From the NCBI RefSeq assembly GCF_000730165.1, contig NZ_CP022112.1:1156001-1220000 (forward strand): DNA of 64,000 nucleotides. The letters are read 5' to 3'. Positions 34,160 to 43,035 of this stretch are shown piece by piece. This stretch comes from Nitrospirillum viridazoti CBAmc (GTDB taxonomy: Bacteria > Pseudomonadota > Alphaproteobacteria > Azospirillales > Azospirillaceae). Within the stretch, counting starts at the first letter, position 1. Every line of letters starts with the position of its first letter. The position numbers and the translations under genes are program-made. Below the pieces are notes generated by a model, which was given only the letters and a program-made list of their open reading frames with translations, had not been told where the DNA came from and made no database searches.

Positions 34160-35163
34160 CCAAACCCAGGTCGGGCCGGCCCATTCGCGGCCGGCCCGCT
34201 GGCTGGCCCACTGGTTGGCGATTTGTGGGGGTGGCCGCCCTGCTCGCGCTTCTCCCCCACTGGCACCCGGTGTTGGCCGGCACCTTGATCGGCGAAACCG
34301 CCGCCTATCGCATAGAATCCCCCAGCGAGACCTTGATGGATGTCGCCCGCCGCTTCGACCTCGGCTATGTCGAGGTGCGCGCGGTGAACCCGGACATCGA
34401 CCCTTGGCAGCCCCGCCCCGGTGCCGTGGTGCTGTTGCCCCTGGCGCATCTTTTGCCGGATGTGCCGCCCGCCCCCGCCCGCCGGTCACTGATCATCATC
34501 AACCTGGGCGACTTCCGCCTGTACTGGCTACCGGCCAATGGGGAACCGACCAGCATGCCCATTGGCAGCGCGGCGGATCCCTACCCCGAGCCCATGGGCG
34601 AAGGCCATATCCGCGGCAAAAGGGTCAATCCGGTTTGGACACCACCGCCCACGGTTCGGGCGGAGCATCCCGAGCTTCCCCGTTCGGTGGGTCCAGGGCC
34701 GGACAATCCCCTCGGCGCCTTCGCCCTGGACATGTCGTGGCCAGCCTATGCCGTGCACGGGACGAACAAGCCCGACGGCGTGGGCCGGCGCGTCAGCCAC
34801 GGCTGCATCCGCCTGTATCCGGAGGACATCGCGCGCCTTTTCCCCCAGGTGGGCATAGGCACGCGGGTCGTGATGGTGGATCAGCCGGTCAAGCTGGGAT
34901 GGATCGATGGCGAGCTTTATCTGGAGGCCCATCCCGACCGCGACCAAGCGGACGAGATAGAGCGGAACGGCACCTTCGTCCCGCACCTGTCGGCCCAATC
35001 GACCATGGACACCCGGCTGTGGATCGCCCGCCTGGCGGGCGATGCCGTGGACCGGGTGGATTGGGGGCTGGTCGACGACATCCTTTCAAGTCGCAACGGC
35101 CTGCCTGTTCCCATCCTGAAGTCTCCGGATACGGCAGCGGGGGCGGAGCAGTCCCCACCATGA
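34156..35163 (+). CDS. L,D-transpeptidase (YkuD/ErfK family) with LysM-like region
   Basis: 335 residues. An N-terminal hydrophobic export segment (about 20-41) is followed by a LysM-like stretch, YRIESPSETLMDVARRFDLG. The YkuD catalytic domain carries the motif HGTNKP...SHGCIRLY (catalytic Cys near 217). Such periplasmic enzymes form 3-3 peptidoglycan crosslinks or attach Lpp-type lipoproteins. The LysM-plus-YkuD architecture is that of E. coli ErfK/YbiS/YcfS, which anchor Lpp. The coupled upstream lipoprotein fits that role. Confidence 0.87.
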   Translation: MTKPRSGRPIRGRPAGWPTGWRFVGVAALLALLPHWHPVLAGTLIGETAAYRIESPSETLMDVARRFDLGYVEVRAVNPDIDPWQPRPGAVVLLPLAHLLPDVPPAPARRSLIIINLGDFRLYWLPANGEPTSMPIGSAADPYPEPMGEGHIRGKRVNPVWTPPPTVRAEHPELPRSVGPGPDNPLGAFALDMSWPAYAVHGTNKPDGVGRRVSHGCIRLYPEDIARLFPQVGIGTRVVMVDQPVKLGWIDGELYLEAHPDRDQADEIERNGTFVPHLSAQSTMDTRLWIARLAGDAVDRVDWGLVDDILSSRNGLPVPILKSPDTAAGAEQSPP

Positions 35164-35242
35164 AGATGACCGATGCCACGAAGACCACCACCAGCCTCCT
35201 CCCGTCTGTTCCATTTGCGTACGTCCCACAAGATGGGCCTCG

Positions 35243-35256
35243 TTGACTTGCATCAA
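35243..35256 (+). promoter_or_regulatory. Crp/Fnr (FixK)-like box before usp-prs-groEL operon
   Basis: TTGACTTGCATCAA followed by GG is a strong palindrome. AATACT begins exactly 36 nt after the box start as a -10 candidate. The predicted start point is about 68 nt before the universal stress protein ATG. Confidence 0.72.
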
Positions 35257-35358
35257 GGCGGCCGCACGGGATGAGGGCAATACTCAAACCGTGCTGGCGA
35301 CCCGGCACCGCGCCCTGGCGTGGACAGGCCGCTTCCCCTGAAGATGAGGGCCGGCGTC

Positions 35359-36207
35359 ATGATCAAAGAAATCATCGTTCATCTTGACGGTACGCCTGAC
35401 GACGAGGCCCGCATCGCTTATGCGGAATACCTGGCCGCGGCGCGTGGCGCCCATATTCGCGGGCTCTATTGCGTGCTGCTGCCGGAAATCATCCTGAACC
35501 TGCCCCAATATGCCATCAGCCGGGACGTGGCATCGGAACAGATGGCCCAGTTCAAGGCCCAGGTGGACAAGACCGAGGAGGCCCTGCGGACCCGGCTGGA
35601 CAGGCTGAGCGTTCCCTATGACCTCCGCCGTTTCGATATCCTGGCCGGGGGAGTGGAAGGCATCGTGGCCAACCAGGCCCGGACCGCCGACCTGATGGTG
35701 GTGCGCACCCCCTACCGGCCCGGTTTCGCCATGCCGGGGCGGGCCCCGGAGATCGTGGAGGCCGCCCTGTTCGGATCCGGTCGCGGCGTGTTCGTGGTAC
35801 CGGATGAAGAGCCGGTGCGCATCCGTCCCCTGGACACCGTCCTGGTCGCCTGGACCGACAGCCGGGAAGCCGCCAACGCGGTCAGCCGGGCCATGCCCTT
35901 CCTGCAAGCGGCGACCCAGGTGGTGGCCGCGATGGTGGAGGATGGCCGGCCGCCGGAGGCCACGGGCGAGGAACCGGGCGCCGACCTGGCGCGCTATCTG
36001 GACCGGCATGGCGTGAAGGTCGAGCTTCGCCACTTGCGCGAATGGCGCAACGCCTCCGAAGCGCTGTTCAACGAGGCTGAGCGGCTGGGTGCCGGCCTGC
36101 TGGTGGCCGGGGCCTACGGACATTCCCGCCTGAGGGAATGGGTGTTGGGCGGCGTCACCCGGGACATCCTGACGAGAACGCCGATCCCCGCCCTGTTGGC
36201 CCATTGA
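35359..36207 (+). CDS. Universal stress protein (UspA family), copy 1
   Basis: 282 residues, starting MIKEIIVHLDG eight nt after GAGG. It contains two USP-like halves; the second has DTVLVAWTDSREAANAV and ends GHSRLREWVLGGVTRDILT, where the G-x2-G-x9-GS/T-type ATP site normally lies. It is a close paralog of the protein at 44218, including the same upstream leader. First gene of an eight-gene co-directional run. The function of individual USPs is usually survival under hypoxia or starvation. Confidence 0.87.
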   Translation: MIKEIIVHLDGTPDDEARIAYAEYLAAARGAHIRGLYCVLLPEIILNLPQYAISRDVASEQMAQFKAQVDKTEEALRTRLDRLSVPYDLRRFDILAGGVEGIVANQARTADLMVVRTPYRPGFAMPGRAPEIVEAALFGSGRGVFVVPDEEPVRIRPLDTVLVAWTDSREAANAVSRAMPFLQAATQVVAAMVEDGRPPEATGEEPGADLARYLDRHGVKVELRHLREWRNASEALFNEAERLGAGLLVAGAYGHSRLREWVLGGVTRDILTRTPIPALLAH

Positions 36208-36248
36208 GGCCGCCCGGCGATCTTGAAATCCAATATCGGGGGATTGCC

Positions 36249-37205
36249 ATGACCGCGCGCCCGCTCACCATCCTGGCCTTGCAGGACAGCCACGACTACG
36301 CCCAGGGCGTGGCCACCCATCTCGCCCTGTCGCCCTTCCCCCTGGAAGAGCGGCGCTTCGAGGACGGGGAGGTGAAGATCCGTCCGCTGGTCGATGTGGC
36401 CGGCCACGACGTCCATGTCGTGCAGTCGCTGCACGGCGATGGCGCGGCCAGCGTCCACGACCGTCTGTGCCGCCTGGCCTTCCTGATCGCCTGCCTGAAG
36501 GACAACGACGCCGCCAGCGTGACGCTGACCGCCCCCTATCTCTGCTATGCCCGCAAGGACAGGCGCACCCAGCCGTTCGACCCCGTGACCATGCGCTATG
36601 TGGCCACGATGCTGGAGGCCATGGGCGTGGACCGCGTCATGGCGCTGGAGGTGCACAACCCGGCCGCCGCCGAGAACGCCTTCCGCCGGCCCTTCATCCA
36701 TCTGGAGACGGCGGGCCTGTTCGCGGACCATTTCCGGGGCCTGGCCCGGGACCTGCCGGTGACCGTCGTCTCTCCCGACACCGGGGGCGCGAAGCGGGCG
36801 GAACGGTTCCGCCAGGCGCTGCAGGCGGCCGCCGGCCGCGCCGTCGACAGCGGCTTCGTCGAGAAGAACCGCAGCGGCGGCTTCATCACCGGCGGCGCGC
36901 TCATGGGCGACGTCAAGGACCGGGCCGTGATCATCCTGGATGACATGATCAGCACCGGGGCCACCATGGTGCGCGCCGCCCGCGCCTGCCGCCTGGGCGG
37001 GGCCCGCCTGGTCCACATCGCGGCCACGCACGGCCTGTTCAATGGCGGCGCGGCCACGCTGTTCAGCGACGAGGTGGACAGCGTGGTGGTGACCAACTCG
37101 GTCACGCCCGTCGAAAGGCCGCCCTTGAGCGACCGCAAGCTGACGATCCTGGACACCAGCCCCCTGATTGCCGCCGCCATCCGCCGCCTACGCGCCGGGA
37201 CATGA
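36249..37205 (+). CDS. prs: Ribose-phosphate pyrophosphokinase-like protein
   Basis: 318 residues of PRPP synthetase type: FEDGEVKIRP (about 35-44), APYLCYARKDRRTQPFDPVT (ATP-binding, about 96-115), a VVSPDTGGAKRAERF flexible loop, and the ribose-5-phosphate site VIILDDMISTGATM (about 228-241). It is probably a second, stress-expressed isoform, since housekeeping prs is normally elsewhere. PRPP would feed the nicotinate phosphoribosyltransferase of the island. Confidence 0.85.
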   Translation: MTARPLTILALQDSHDYAQGVATHLALSPFPLEERRFEDGEVKIRPLVDVAGHDVHVVQSLHGDGAASVHDRLCRLAFLIACLKDNDAASVTLTAPYLCYARKDRRTQPFDPVTMRYVATMLEAMGVDRVMALEVHNPAAAENAFRRPFIHLETAGLFADHFRGLARDLPVTVVSPDTGGAKRAERFRQALQAAAGRAVDSGFVEKNRSGGFITGGALMGDVKDRAVIILDDMISTGATMVRAARACRLGGARLVHIAATHGLFNGGAATLFSDEVDSVVVTNSVTPVERPPLSDRKLTILDTSPLIAAAIRRLRAGT

Positions 37206-37247
37206 GCCACTGAACCGCCAAACCGGCACGCCTGGAGAGACAATGCC

Positions 37248-37544
37248 ATGCCTCGCAGCCCGGCCCTTACCACCGCAGACACCCCATCCCCCGCCCTTCA
37301 GGGGAGGAAGGGGACGTTACCGGTGCCCAGGTTGCCGGACGTCCCCCTGGCCTTCGTGGTGAGCGCCGCCCTGCGCCGCCACTCCCTGCTGTCCCTGCAA
37401 TGGTTGAGCGTGAGCGGGACCGGGTCGGAGGTGACCCTCCGCGGCCGTGTCGATAACTGGCCGCTGCGCACCCTGGCGGAGCATATCACCTGGGCCGTGC
37501 CCGGCGTGGCACGGGTGCACAACCTGGTCGACGTGGAGCCATGA
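37248..37544 (+). CDS. Single BON-domain protein
   Basis: 98 residues. The C-terminal two thirds form one BON domain (LAFVVSAALRRHSLLSLQWL, then VTLRGRVDNWPLRTLAEHI and ARVHNLVDVEP). The first about 25 residues are low-complexity. BON domains bind phospholipid or cell-wall surfaces in osmotic-stress proteins such as OsmY. There is no export signal, so it is probably cytoplasmic. It starts after GGAG. Confidence 0.75.
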   Translation: MPRSPALTTADTPSPALQGRKGTLPVPRLPDVPLAFVVSAALRRHSLLSLQWLSVSGTGSEVTLRGRVDNWPLRTLAEHITWAVPGVARVHNLVDVEP

Positions 37545-37545
37545 C

Positions 37546-38715
37546 ATGGCCGATTTCACCGCCCAGTCCGAGGTCTTGGCCTTCCTGTGCAACCCACATT
37601 CCTATGGCGGCACGCCCGCTGTGGAACGGATCACCACCCATTGCTCCAGCGTCTTCCTGGTCGACGGCTACGCCTACAAGCTCAAGCACGCCCTCATTTT
37701 CTCGGCGCTTGACTACAGCACCCTGGAAAAGCGCGAGAGGGCGTGCCGGCGAGAGATCGCCCTGAACATACGGACGGCCCCGGATCTCTATCTGACCATC
37801 CGCGCCATCACCCGTGCGCCGGGCGGCGGTCTGGAGTTCGATGGCCAGGGGCCTCCGGTCGATTGGGTGGTGGTGATGCGGCGCTTCAACGGCCGGGACC
37901 TGTTCGACGCCATGGCCCGCGAGGGGCGCCTGTCCGCCGCCCTGGTGCGCCACGCCGCGGCGGAGCTGGCCAGCCTGCACGCGATCGCCGAGACCACGAC
38001 CACCTGGGGCGGCGCCGACGGCGTGCGACGGGCCATCGCCCGTAACCTGCAGGAGGGACTGAAGCACCTGGACCTCAAGGGCTGCACCCTGGCCATGGCG
38101 CTGCACGACGAGTGCCAGATGAGGCTGACCACCGTCGCCGACTTGCTGGAGCACCGCCGCACCACCGGCTTCGTCAAGCGGGGCCATGGCGACCTGCGGC
38201 TGGCGAACATCTGCCTGTACAAGGGTCGCGTCACCCTGTTCGACGGCATCGAGTTCAGCGACGACATCGGCTGCGTCGACACGCTGTACGACTTGGCCTT
38301 CCTGCTGGCCGACCTGCGCCGGCGGGGCCTGACCTCGCTCCTGGACGCGGCCTTGCGCCAATACATCGAGCTGACGGGCGATTCCGCCAGCCTCAGGGTC
38401 ATGCCGCTGCTCATGGCGGTTCGGCTGGGCACCATGGCCTACGCCGCCGCGGCCTCCGCGCGCCGGCAATCCGACCCCGCCATCGCCGCGCGCCGCATGG
38501 CGGCGGCCCGCCTGCTGCTGCGCCGTGCCCAGAAAACACTGGCGGAACCGGCGCCCGGCTTCATGGACGGCTTCCGGCGCGTGCCCTCTTTGGCCGCCAA
38601 GCTCCGGCTTCGCCATCAGACCGTGGCGGAACACGGTGATTCCCCGGACGCAACCCCTCACACAGGAGATAAAGATGAGCGACGACAAGACCTTACAGCT
38701 GGATGTGATGGCTGA
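37546..38715 (+). CDS. Aminoglycoside phosphotransferase-like kinase
   Basis: 389 residues of the protein-kinase-like fold (COG2187 type). An N-terminal ATP-binding part contains VFLVDGYAYKLKHAL (Lys near 43). A catalytic loop FVKRGHGDLRLANICLY (His/Asp/Asn) and a metal-binding LFDGIEFSDDIGCVDTLYDLAFL follow. Related proteins have unknown small-molecule substrates; resistance is not implied. The gene begins one nt after the BON gene stop and its last 41 nt overlap the next BON gene. The overlap is unusually long but both frames look sound. Confidence 0.78.
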   Translation: MADFTAQSEVLAFLCNPHSYGGTPAVERITTHCSSVFLVDGYAYKLKHALIFSALDYSTLEKRERACRREIALNIRTAPDLYLTIRAITRAPGGGLEFDGQGPPVDWVVVMRRFNGRDLFDAMAREGRLSAALVRHAAAELASLHAIAETTTTWGGADGVRRAIARNLQEGLKHLDLKGCTLAMALHDECQMRLTTVADLLEHRRTTGFVKRGHGDLRLANICLYKGRVTLFDGIEFSDDIGCVDTLYDLAFLLADLRRRGLTSLLDAALRQYIELTGDSASLRVMPLLMAVRLGTMAYAAAASARRQSDPAIAARRMAAARLLLRRAQKTLAEPAPGFMDGFRRVPSLAAKLRLRHQTVAEHGDSPDATPHTGDKDERRQDLTAGCDG

Positions 38716-39328
38716 GCTGGCCTGGGACCCCCACCTGGACGCCAGCCATATCGGGGTGGCGGCGGAGGGCGCCGTCGTCACGCTCACCGGCCACGTGACG
38801 AGTTGGGCGGAGAAGCGGGCGGCCGTCGCCGCGGCGCGGCGGGTTCGGGGCGTGGGCGCGGTCGCCAATGAAATCGAGGTCCGCCTGCCCGCCGACCGCA
38901 AATGGCACGACGATGAAATCGCCAAGCGCGCCGTGGACATCCTGCACTGGTCCTGCCCCCAGGTCGCCCCGCGCGTGAAGATCACCGTGACCGCCGGCGT
39001 GCTGACCCTGGAGGGCACGGTGGAGCATTTCTTCGACCGCATGGAGGCGGAGCGTAACGTACATCGGCTGCACGGCATCGTGCGGGTGGACAACCACCTT
39101 ATCGTATCCAGCCAGGCGAGCCTGGCCGATGTCCATGACAAGATCGAGGCCGCCTTCCGCCGCAACGCCAACCTGGCGGCGGACCACCTCAGTGTCACCG
39201 CCGACGGCCCCGTGGTGACGCTGCGCGGACGCGTGCGCAGCTGGCAGGAACATGACATCGCGGAACGCGCAGCCTGGGGCGCCCCCGGCGTCACCGAGGT
39301 CAACAACCTGATCCAGGTCGAACCCTGA
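38675..39328 (+). CDS. Triple BON-domain protein, copy 1
   Basis: 217 residues containing three consecutive BON domains (about 5-70, 78-145, 150-217), each with the (V)[13 protein letters not shown]-like strand and a central glycine. No signal peptide. The start ATG follows AGGAG inside the 3' end of the kinase gene. It shares architecture and length with the next gene, indicating tandem duplication. Confidence 0.82.
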   Translation: MSDDKTLQLDVMAELAWDPHLDASHIGVAAEGAVVTLTGHVTSWAEKRAAVAAARRVRGVGAVANEIEVRLPADRKWHDDEIAKRAVDILHWSCPQVAPRVKITVTAGVLTLEGTVEHFFDRMEAERNVHRLHGIVRVDNHLIVSSQASLADVHDKIEAAFRRNANLAADHLSVTADGPVVTLRGRVRSWQEHDIAERAAWGAPGVTEVNNLIQVEP

Positions 39329-39366
39329 GTGGCGACCCGCGGGAATAGTGGCGGCGGAGAAGCGGC

Positions 39367-40023
39367 ATGAACGACAAGCAGTTGCAGAAGGACATCCTGG
39401 CCGAGTTGGACTGGGAGCCGTTTGTGAACCCCGCCCACATCGGCGTGTCCGTCGACCATGGCGTCGTCACGCTGACGGGCCACGTCACCAGCTTCGCGGA
39501 AAAGCATGCGGCGGCGGAAGCGGTCCGCCGCGTGCGCGGGGTGCGCGCGCTGGTCCAGGATATGCACGTCCAGCTGACGGACCCGCTATGGCCTGATGAC
39601 GCGGACATCGCCACCGCCGCCGTCGCCCGCCTCAGCTGGCGAACCGGCATTCCAGCCGAAGCCATCAAGGTTTCGGTGGAAAACGGCGGCGTCATGCTGA
39701 CCGGCCAGGTCGAAAACCATGGGCAGCGCGAGATCGCGGCCGCGGAGGTGCGTGACATCCCGGGCGTACGCATGGTGGTCAACGCCCTGACCCTGAGGCC
39801 CGCCGTCGTCAGTCCCGCTGATGTGCAGCAGCGGATCGAGGCCGCCCTGCGACGCAACGCCCTGATCGATGCCGGGCAGGTCGCCGTCATGGTCGCCGAC
39901 GGGGTCGTCACCCTGACCGGCACCGTCCACAGCCTCTACGAACGTGAAGCGGCGGCCTGGGCCGCCTGGTCCGCGCCCGGGACGCGGGAAGTGCTCAATG
40001 AACTGGCTGTGGCGGGCGACTGA
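39367..40023 (+). CDS. Triple BON-domain protein, copy 2
   Basis: 218 residues, three BON domains, paralogous to the protein encoded just upstream (same MxDxxLQxDxxAELxWxP opening and GHVTSxAEKxAA block). It starts after GGAG. As for the other BON proteins here, cytoplasmic location is likely and the ligand is unknown. Confidence 0.82.
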   Translation: MNDKQLQKDILAELDWEPFVNPAHIGVSVDHGVVTLTGHVTSFAEKHAAAEAVRRVRGVRALVQDMHVQLTDPLWPDDADIATAAVARLSWRTGIPAEAIKVSVENGGVMLTGQVENHGQREIAAAEVRDIPGVRMVVNALTLRPAVVSPADVQQRIEAALRRNALIDAGQVAVMVADGVVTLTGTVHSLYEREAAAWAAWSAPGTREVLNELAVAGD

Positions 40024-40064
40024 CGCTCGCCCACCGCCCCCACGCCAGCCTAGGGAGAACAGCC

Positions 40065-41678
40065 ATGAGCCATACCGATCTACGTTTCGGCGATGAAGCC
40101 CGCGCTCAACTGCTGCACGGCGCGGACGTCCTGGCCCGGGCAGTCAAGGCCACACTGGGCCCCAAGGGCCGCACTGTCCTGATCAAGCAAGGCTTCGGCC
40201 CCGCCAGGGTGACCAACGACGGCGTGACCGTGGCCCGAGCCATCACCCTGCCCGGCGTGTTCGAGAACATGGGCGCGGAGATGGTGCGCGAGGTCGCGGC
40301 CAAGACGGGGGACGAGGTGGGCGACGGCACGACCACCGCCACCGTCCTGGCGCAGGCCATCCTGCACGAGGGCGTGAAGGCCATCGCCGCCGGCCTGAAC
40401 CCCATGGACCTCAAGCGCGGCATAGATTTGGCGACCGCCGCCGCCGTAGCCGACATCAAGAAGCGGGCCAAGCCGGTCGACACACAGGAGGAGATCGTGC
40501 AGGTCGGCACCGTTTCGGCCAACGGCGACCGGGTGATCGGCCAGCTGGTGGCGGACGCCATCGCCCGCGTGGGCCGCGAGGGCGCCATCACCATCGAGGA
40601 TGCGCAATCGCTGGACACGGCGCTGGACGCGGTGGAGGGACTGCAGTTCGACCAGGGCTACATCTCCCCCTATTTCATGACCGACCCGGAGAAGATGACC
40701 TGCACGTTGGAGGAGCCCTATCTCCTGCTCCATGAGAAGCGACTGGCCGGTATCCAGCAGCTGGTGCCCCTGCTGGAGGAGGTAATGAAGGCCGGCCGCA
40801 GCCTGCTGATCGTCGCCGAGGATGTGGAACAGGACGTCCTGGCCACCCTGGTGGTCAACCGCCTGCGCGGGGGCCTGAGGGTCGCGGCCGTCAAGGCGCC
40901 CGGCTATGGCGACCGCCGGCGTGCGCAGCTGGAGGACATCGCCATCGTCACCGGCGGGCAGGTGATCAGCGGCGACCTGGGCATGAATCTGGACAGCGTG
41001 ACGCTGGCCATGCTGGGCCGGGCGCGGCGTGTCGTCATCACCCAGAAGGAGACGACCATCATCGACGGCGCCGGCGCCGAGGCGGCCATCGAGGCCCGAT
41101 GCGCCCAGCTGCGCGACCAGGTGGCGACCGCCACCTCAACCTACGACAAGGACAAGTTGAAGGAACGGCTGGCCAAGCTGTCCGGCGGCGTGGCGGTCAT
41201 CCGCGTCGGCGGCGCCACGGAACTGGAGGTGAAGGAGCGCCACGACCGCGTGGATGACGCCGTCCACGCCACCCGCGCCGCGGTGGCGGAGGGCATCGTG
41301 GCCGGTGGGGGCGTGGCCCTGCTCTACGCCACCCGGGCGTTGTCCGCCCTGGATACGGAAAACCAGGACCAGCGCGTGGGCGTGGACATCGTCCGTCGGG
41401 CGCTGGAGCGCCCCATCCGCGACATAGCGGGAAACGCCGGCACGGACGGCGCCGTCGTGGTCGGCCGGCTGCTGGCGGCCGGCAGCCCCAACTTCGGCTA
41501 CGACGCCCAGCGCGGCCAATACACCGACCTGATGGCGGCTGGGATCATCGATCCGGTCAAGGTGGTGCGGCTGGCCCTGCAGGACGCCGCGTCGGTCGCC
41601 GGCCTGCTGATCACCACCGAGGTGCTGGTCGGTGAGGTCGGCGATAGCGCGCACGACCACCCGCCCACCGACTTCTGA
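40065..41678 (+). CDS. groL: GroEL/Cpn60 chaperonin, solitary paralog
   Basis: 537 residues with all core chaperonin features: [14 protein letters not shown] (about 27-40), the ATP-site [17 protein letters not shown] (about 81-97, Asp87 region), [19 protein letters not shown] in the apical/intermediate region and [14 protein letters not shown] near 410. Unlike housekeeping GroEL it ends in a His/Pro/Thr-rich tail (HDHPPTDF) without Gly-Gly-Met repeats. No groES lies nearby, so it must use a co-chaperonin from elsewhere or act differently. It is embedded in the stress operon. Confidence 0.92.
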   Translation: MSHTDLRFGDEARAQLLHGADVLARAVKATLGPKGRTVLIKQGFGPARVTNDGVTVARAITLPGVFENMGAEMVREVAAKTGDEVGDGTTTATVLAQAILHEGVKAIAAGLNPMDLKRGIDLATAAAVADIKKRAKPVDTQEEIVQVGTVSANGDRVIGQLVADAIARVGREGAITIEDAQSLDTALDAVEGLQFDQGYISPYFMTDPEKMTCTLEEPYLLLHEKRLAGIQQLVPLLEEVMKAGRSLLIVAEDVEQDVLATLVVNRLRGGLRVAAVKAPGYGDRRRAQLEDIAIVTGGQVISGDLGMNLDSVTLAMLGRARRVVITQKETTIIDGAGAEAAIEARCAQLRDQVATATSTYDKDKLKERLAKLSGGVAVIRVGGATELEVKERHDRVDDAVHATRAAVAEGIVAGGGVALLYATRALSALDTENQDQRVGVDIVRRALERPIRDIAGNAGTDGAVVVGRLLAAGSPNFGYDAQRGQYTDLMAAGIIDPVKVVRLALQDAASVAGLLITTEVLVGEVGDSAHDHPPTDF

Positions 41679-41729
41679 TCTGTCGGGCGGCGATGGCCGA
41701 CATCCGGACGACCAGTGGAGGAGGAAGAC

Positions 41730-42437
41730 ATGTCTGAACAGTTCGTATGGCGGGACATGGCCCTGGATCAGACGGACGGCGGCGGCCTGCGGCGCTATAT
41801 GCTGTCCGTCTATCGCCATATGGGTCTGGGTCTGGCCGTAACCGGCGCCACCGCCCTTCTGGCCATCCAGTCCGGCTTTTACGCCGTCATCGCCCATTCC
41901 GCCTGGCTATGGCTGGTCCTGCTGGCGCCGCTCGCCCTGGCCCTGGTGTTCAGCTTCGGCTTCCAGCGACTCAGCCTGGGGGCGACGCGCGCCTTGTTCT
42001 GGGTTTACGCCGTGGCCATGGGCCTGTCCTTGGCCGGCGTCTTCCTGGTCTACACCGCCACCAGCATCACCCGCGTCTTCTTCATCGCCGCAGCCATGTT
42101 CCTGGCCATGAGCCTCTGGGGCTACACGACCGGGCGCGACCTGACACGGTTGGGCGCCTTCATGATGATGGGGCTGGTCGGCATCCTGATCGCCGGGGTG
42201 GTCAACCTGTTCCTGGGTTCGACCGGGCTGCAGTTTGCGCTGTCCGTCGGCGGGGTGATCGTATTCACCGGCCTTACGGCCTGGGACACCCAGCGCATCA
42301 AGGAACTTTACTGGCACTGGGCCGCCAGCACGGCGCGGGAAAAGCTGGCCCTCATGGGTGCGCTGGCGCTGTATCTGGATTTCATCAACCTGTTCCTGGC
42401 ACTGCTGCAGTTGATGGGTGACCGGCGCGATCGCTGA
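41730..42437 (+). CDS. Bax inhibitor-1 (YccA/YbhL) family membrane protein
   Basis: 235 residues with seven hydrophobic helices between about 28 and 232. It has the family's C-terminal FTGLTAWDTQRIKELY and ALALYLDFINLFLALLQL. Bacterial members are pH-sensitive ion leak channels or FtsH modulators. The start follows a strong GGAGGAGGAAG. Last gene of the operon that begins with the first universal stress protein. Confidence 0.87.
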   Translation: MSEQFVWRDMALDQTDGGGLRRYMLSVYRHMGLGLAVTGATALLAIQSGFYAVIAHSAWLWLVLLAPLALALVFSFGFQRLSLGATRALFWVYAVAMGLSLAGVFLVYTATSITRVFFIAAAMFLAMSLWGYTTGRDLTRLGAFMMMGLVGILIAGVVNLFLGSTGLQFALSVGGVIVFTGLTAWDTQRIKELYWHWAASTAREKLALMGALALYLDFINLFLALLQLMGDRRDR

Positions 42438-42458
42438 GACACGCCGGCCACCGCCACG

Positions 42459-42968
42459 TCAGGCGCGTTCCCAAGCCACCCTTGCGAAGAACCCATCTTC
42501 GTCATGATGGATTTCCAGGGCGCCTTCATAGGCCCGTTCCAGCGCGTCACCCATGCGGCAGGCCAGGCGCGGATCCGTGGTGCGGACGGTGATCCCATCG
42601 TCATCCACCGCGATGTCCATGATGCGGTTCAAGGCGTGCTCGGCCTTTTCCAGTTCCTCCTGATGGTGGATGAGGCTGAGCAGTTCCTGCTGCTTCGCCC
42701 GCACGAACTCCCCCTTCAGGGTGAGTATGCCCCCGGCGGCGCCTTCCCTGATCCGCCGGCATGCCGGACATGTCTGCGCCGGCCCCAGGGCGGCGCACTC
42801 CCCCCAATGCCAGCGGCCTTCGCTGAAAACCGCGCCGCAATCGGGGCAACAGGTGCCGTCCGGCATCTTTTCAACGGAATGATAGGGGTCATTCGACGCG
42901 GGATTTTGGGCCCGGCCGGAAATACGGCGCCCTCGCGATGGCACCGCCGGTTGATCGCTGGCCTTCAT
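42459..42968 (-). CDS. BCAM0308-type zinc-ribbon protein
   Basis: 169 residues. A zinc-ribbon-like cysteine set is present: Cys40/41, Cys44, then Cys67 and Cys70 (CPACRR), with GRWHWGEC between. The C-terminal half is an acidic alpha/beta domain. The pattern matches the family named after BCAM0308 of Burkholderia cenocepacia, encoded in its low-oxygen-activated locus. Function unknown. A perfect AGGAGG precedes the ATG. Confidence 0.72.
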   Translation of the reverse strand: MKASDQPAVPSRGRRISGRAQNPASNDPYHSVEKMPDGTCCPDCGAVFSEGRWHWGECAALGPAQTCPACRRIREGAAGGILTLKGEFVRAKQQELLSLIHHQEELEKAEHALNRIMDIAVDDDGITVRTTDPRLACRMGDALERAYEGALEIHHDEDGFFARVAWERA

Positions 42969-43035
42969 GGCGCGCCTCCTTTCTGAAATACCGGATAGGT
43001 CTCAAATACCGGATGGGTCAGGCCTTCGCAGGCCG

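Noticed and set aside
37486-39567. 693-codon minus-strand open frame
   Set aside because: Antisense shadow of the kinase and BON genes; no recognisable domain.
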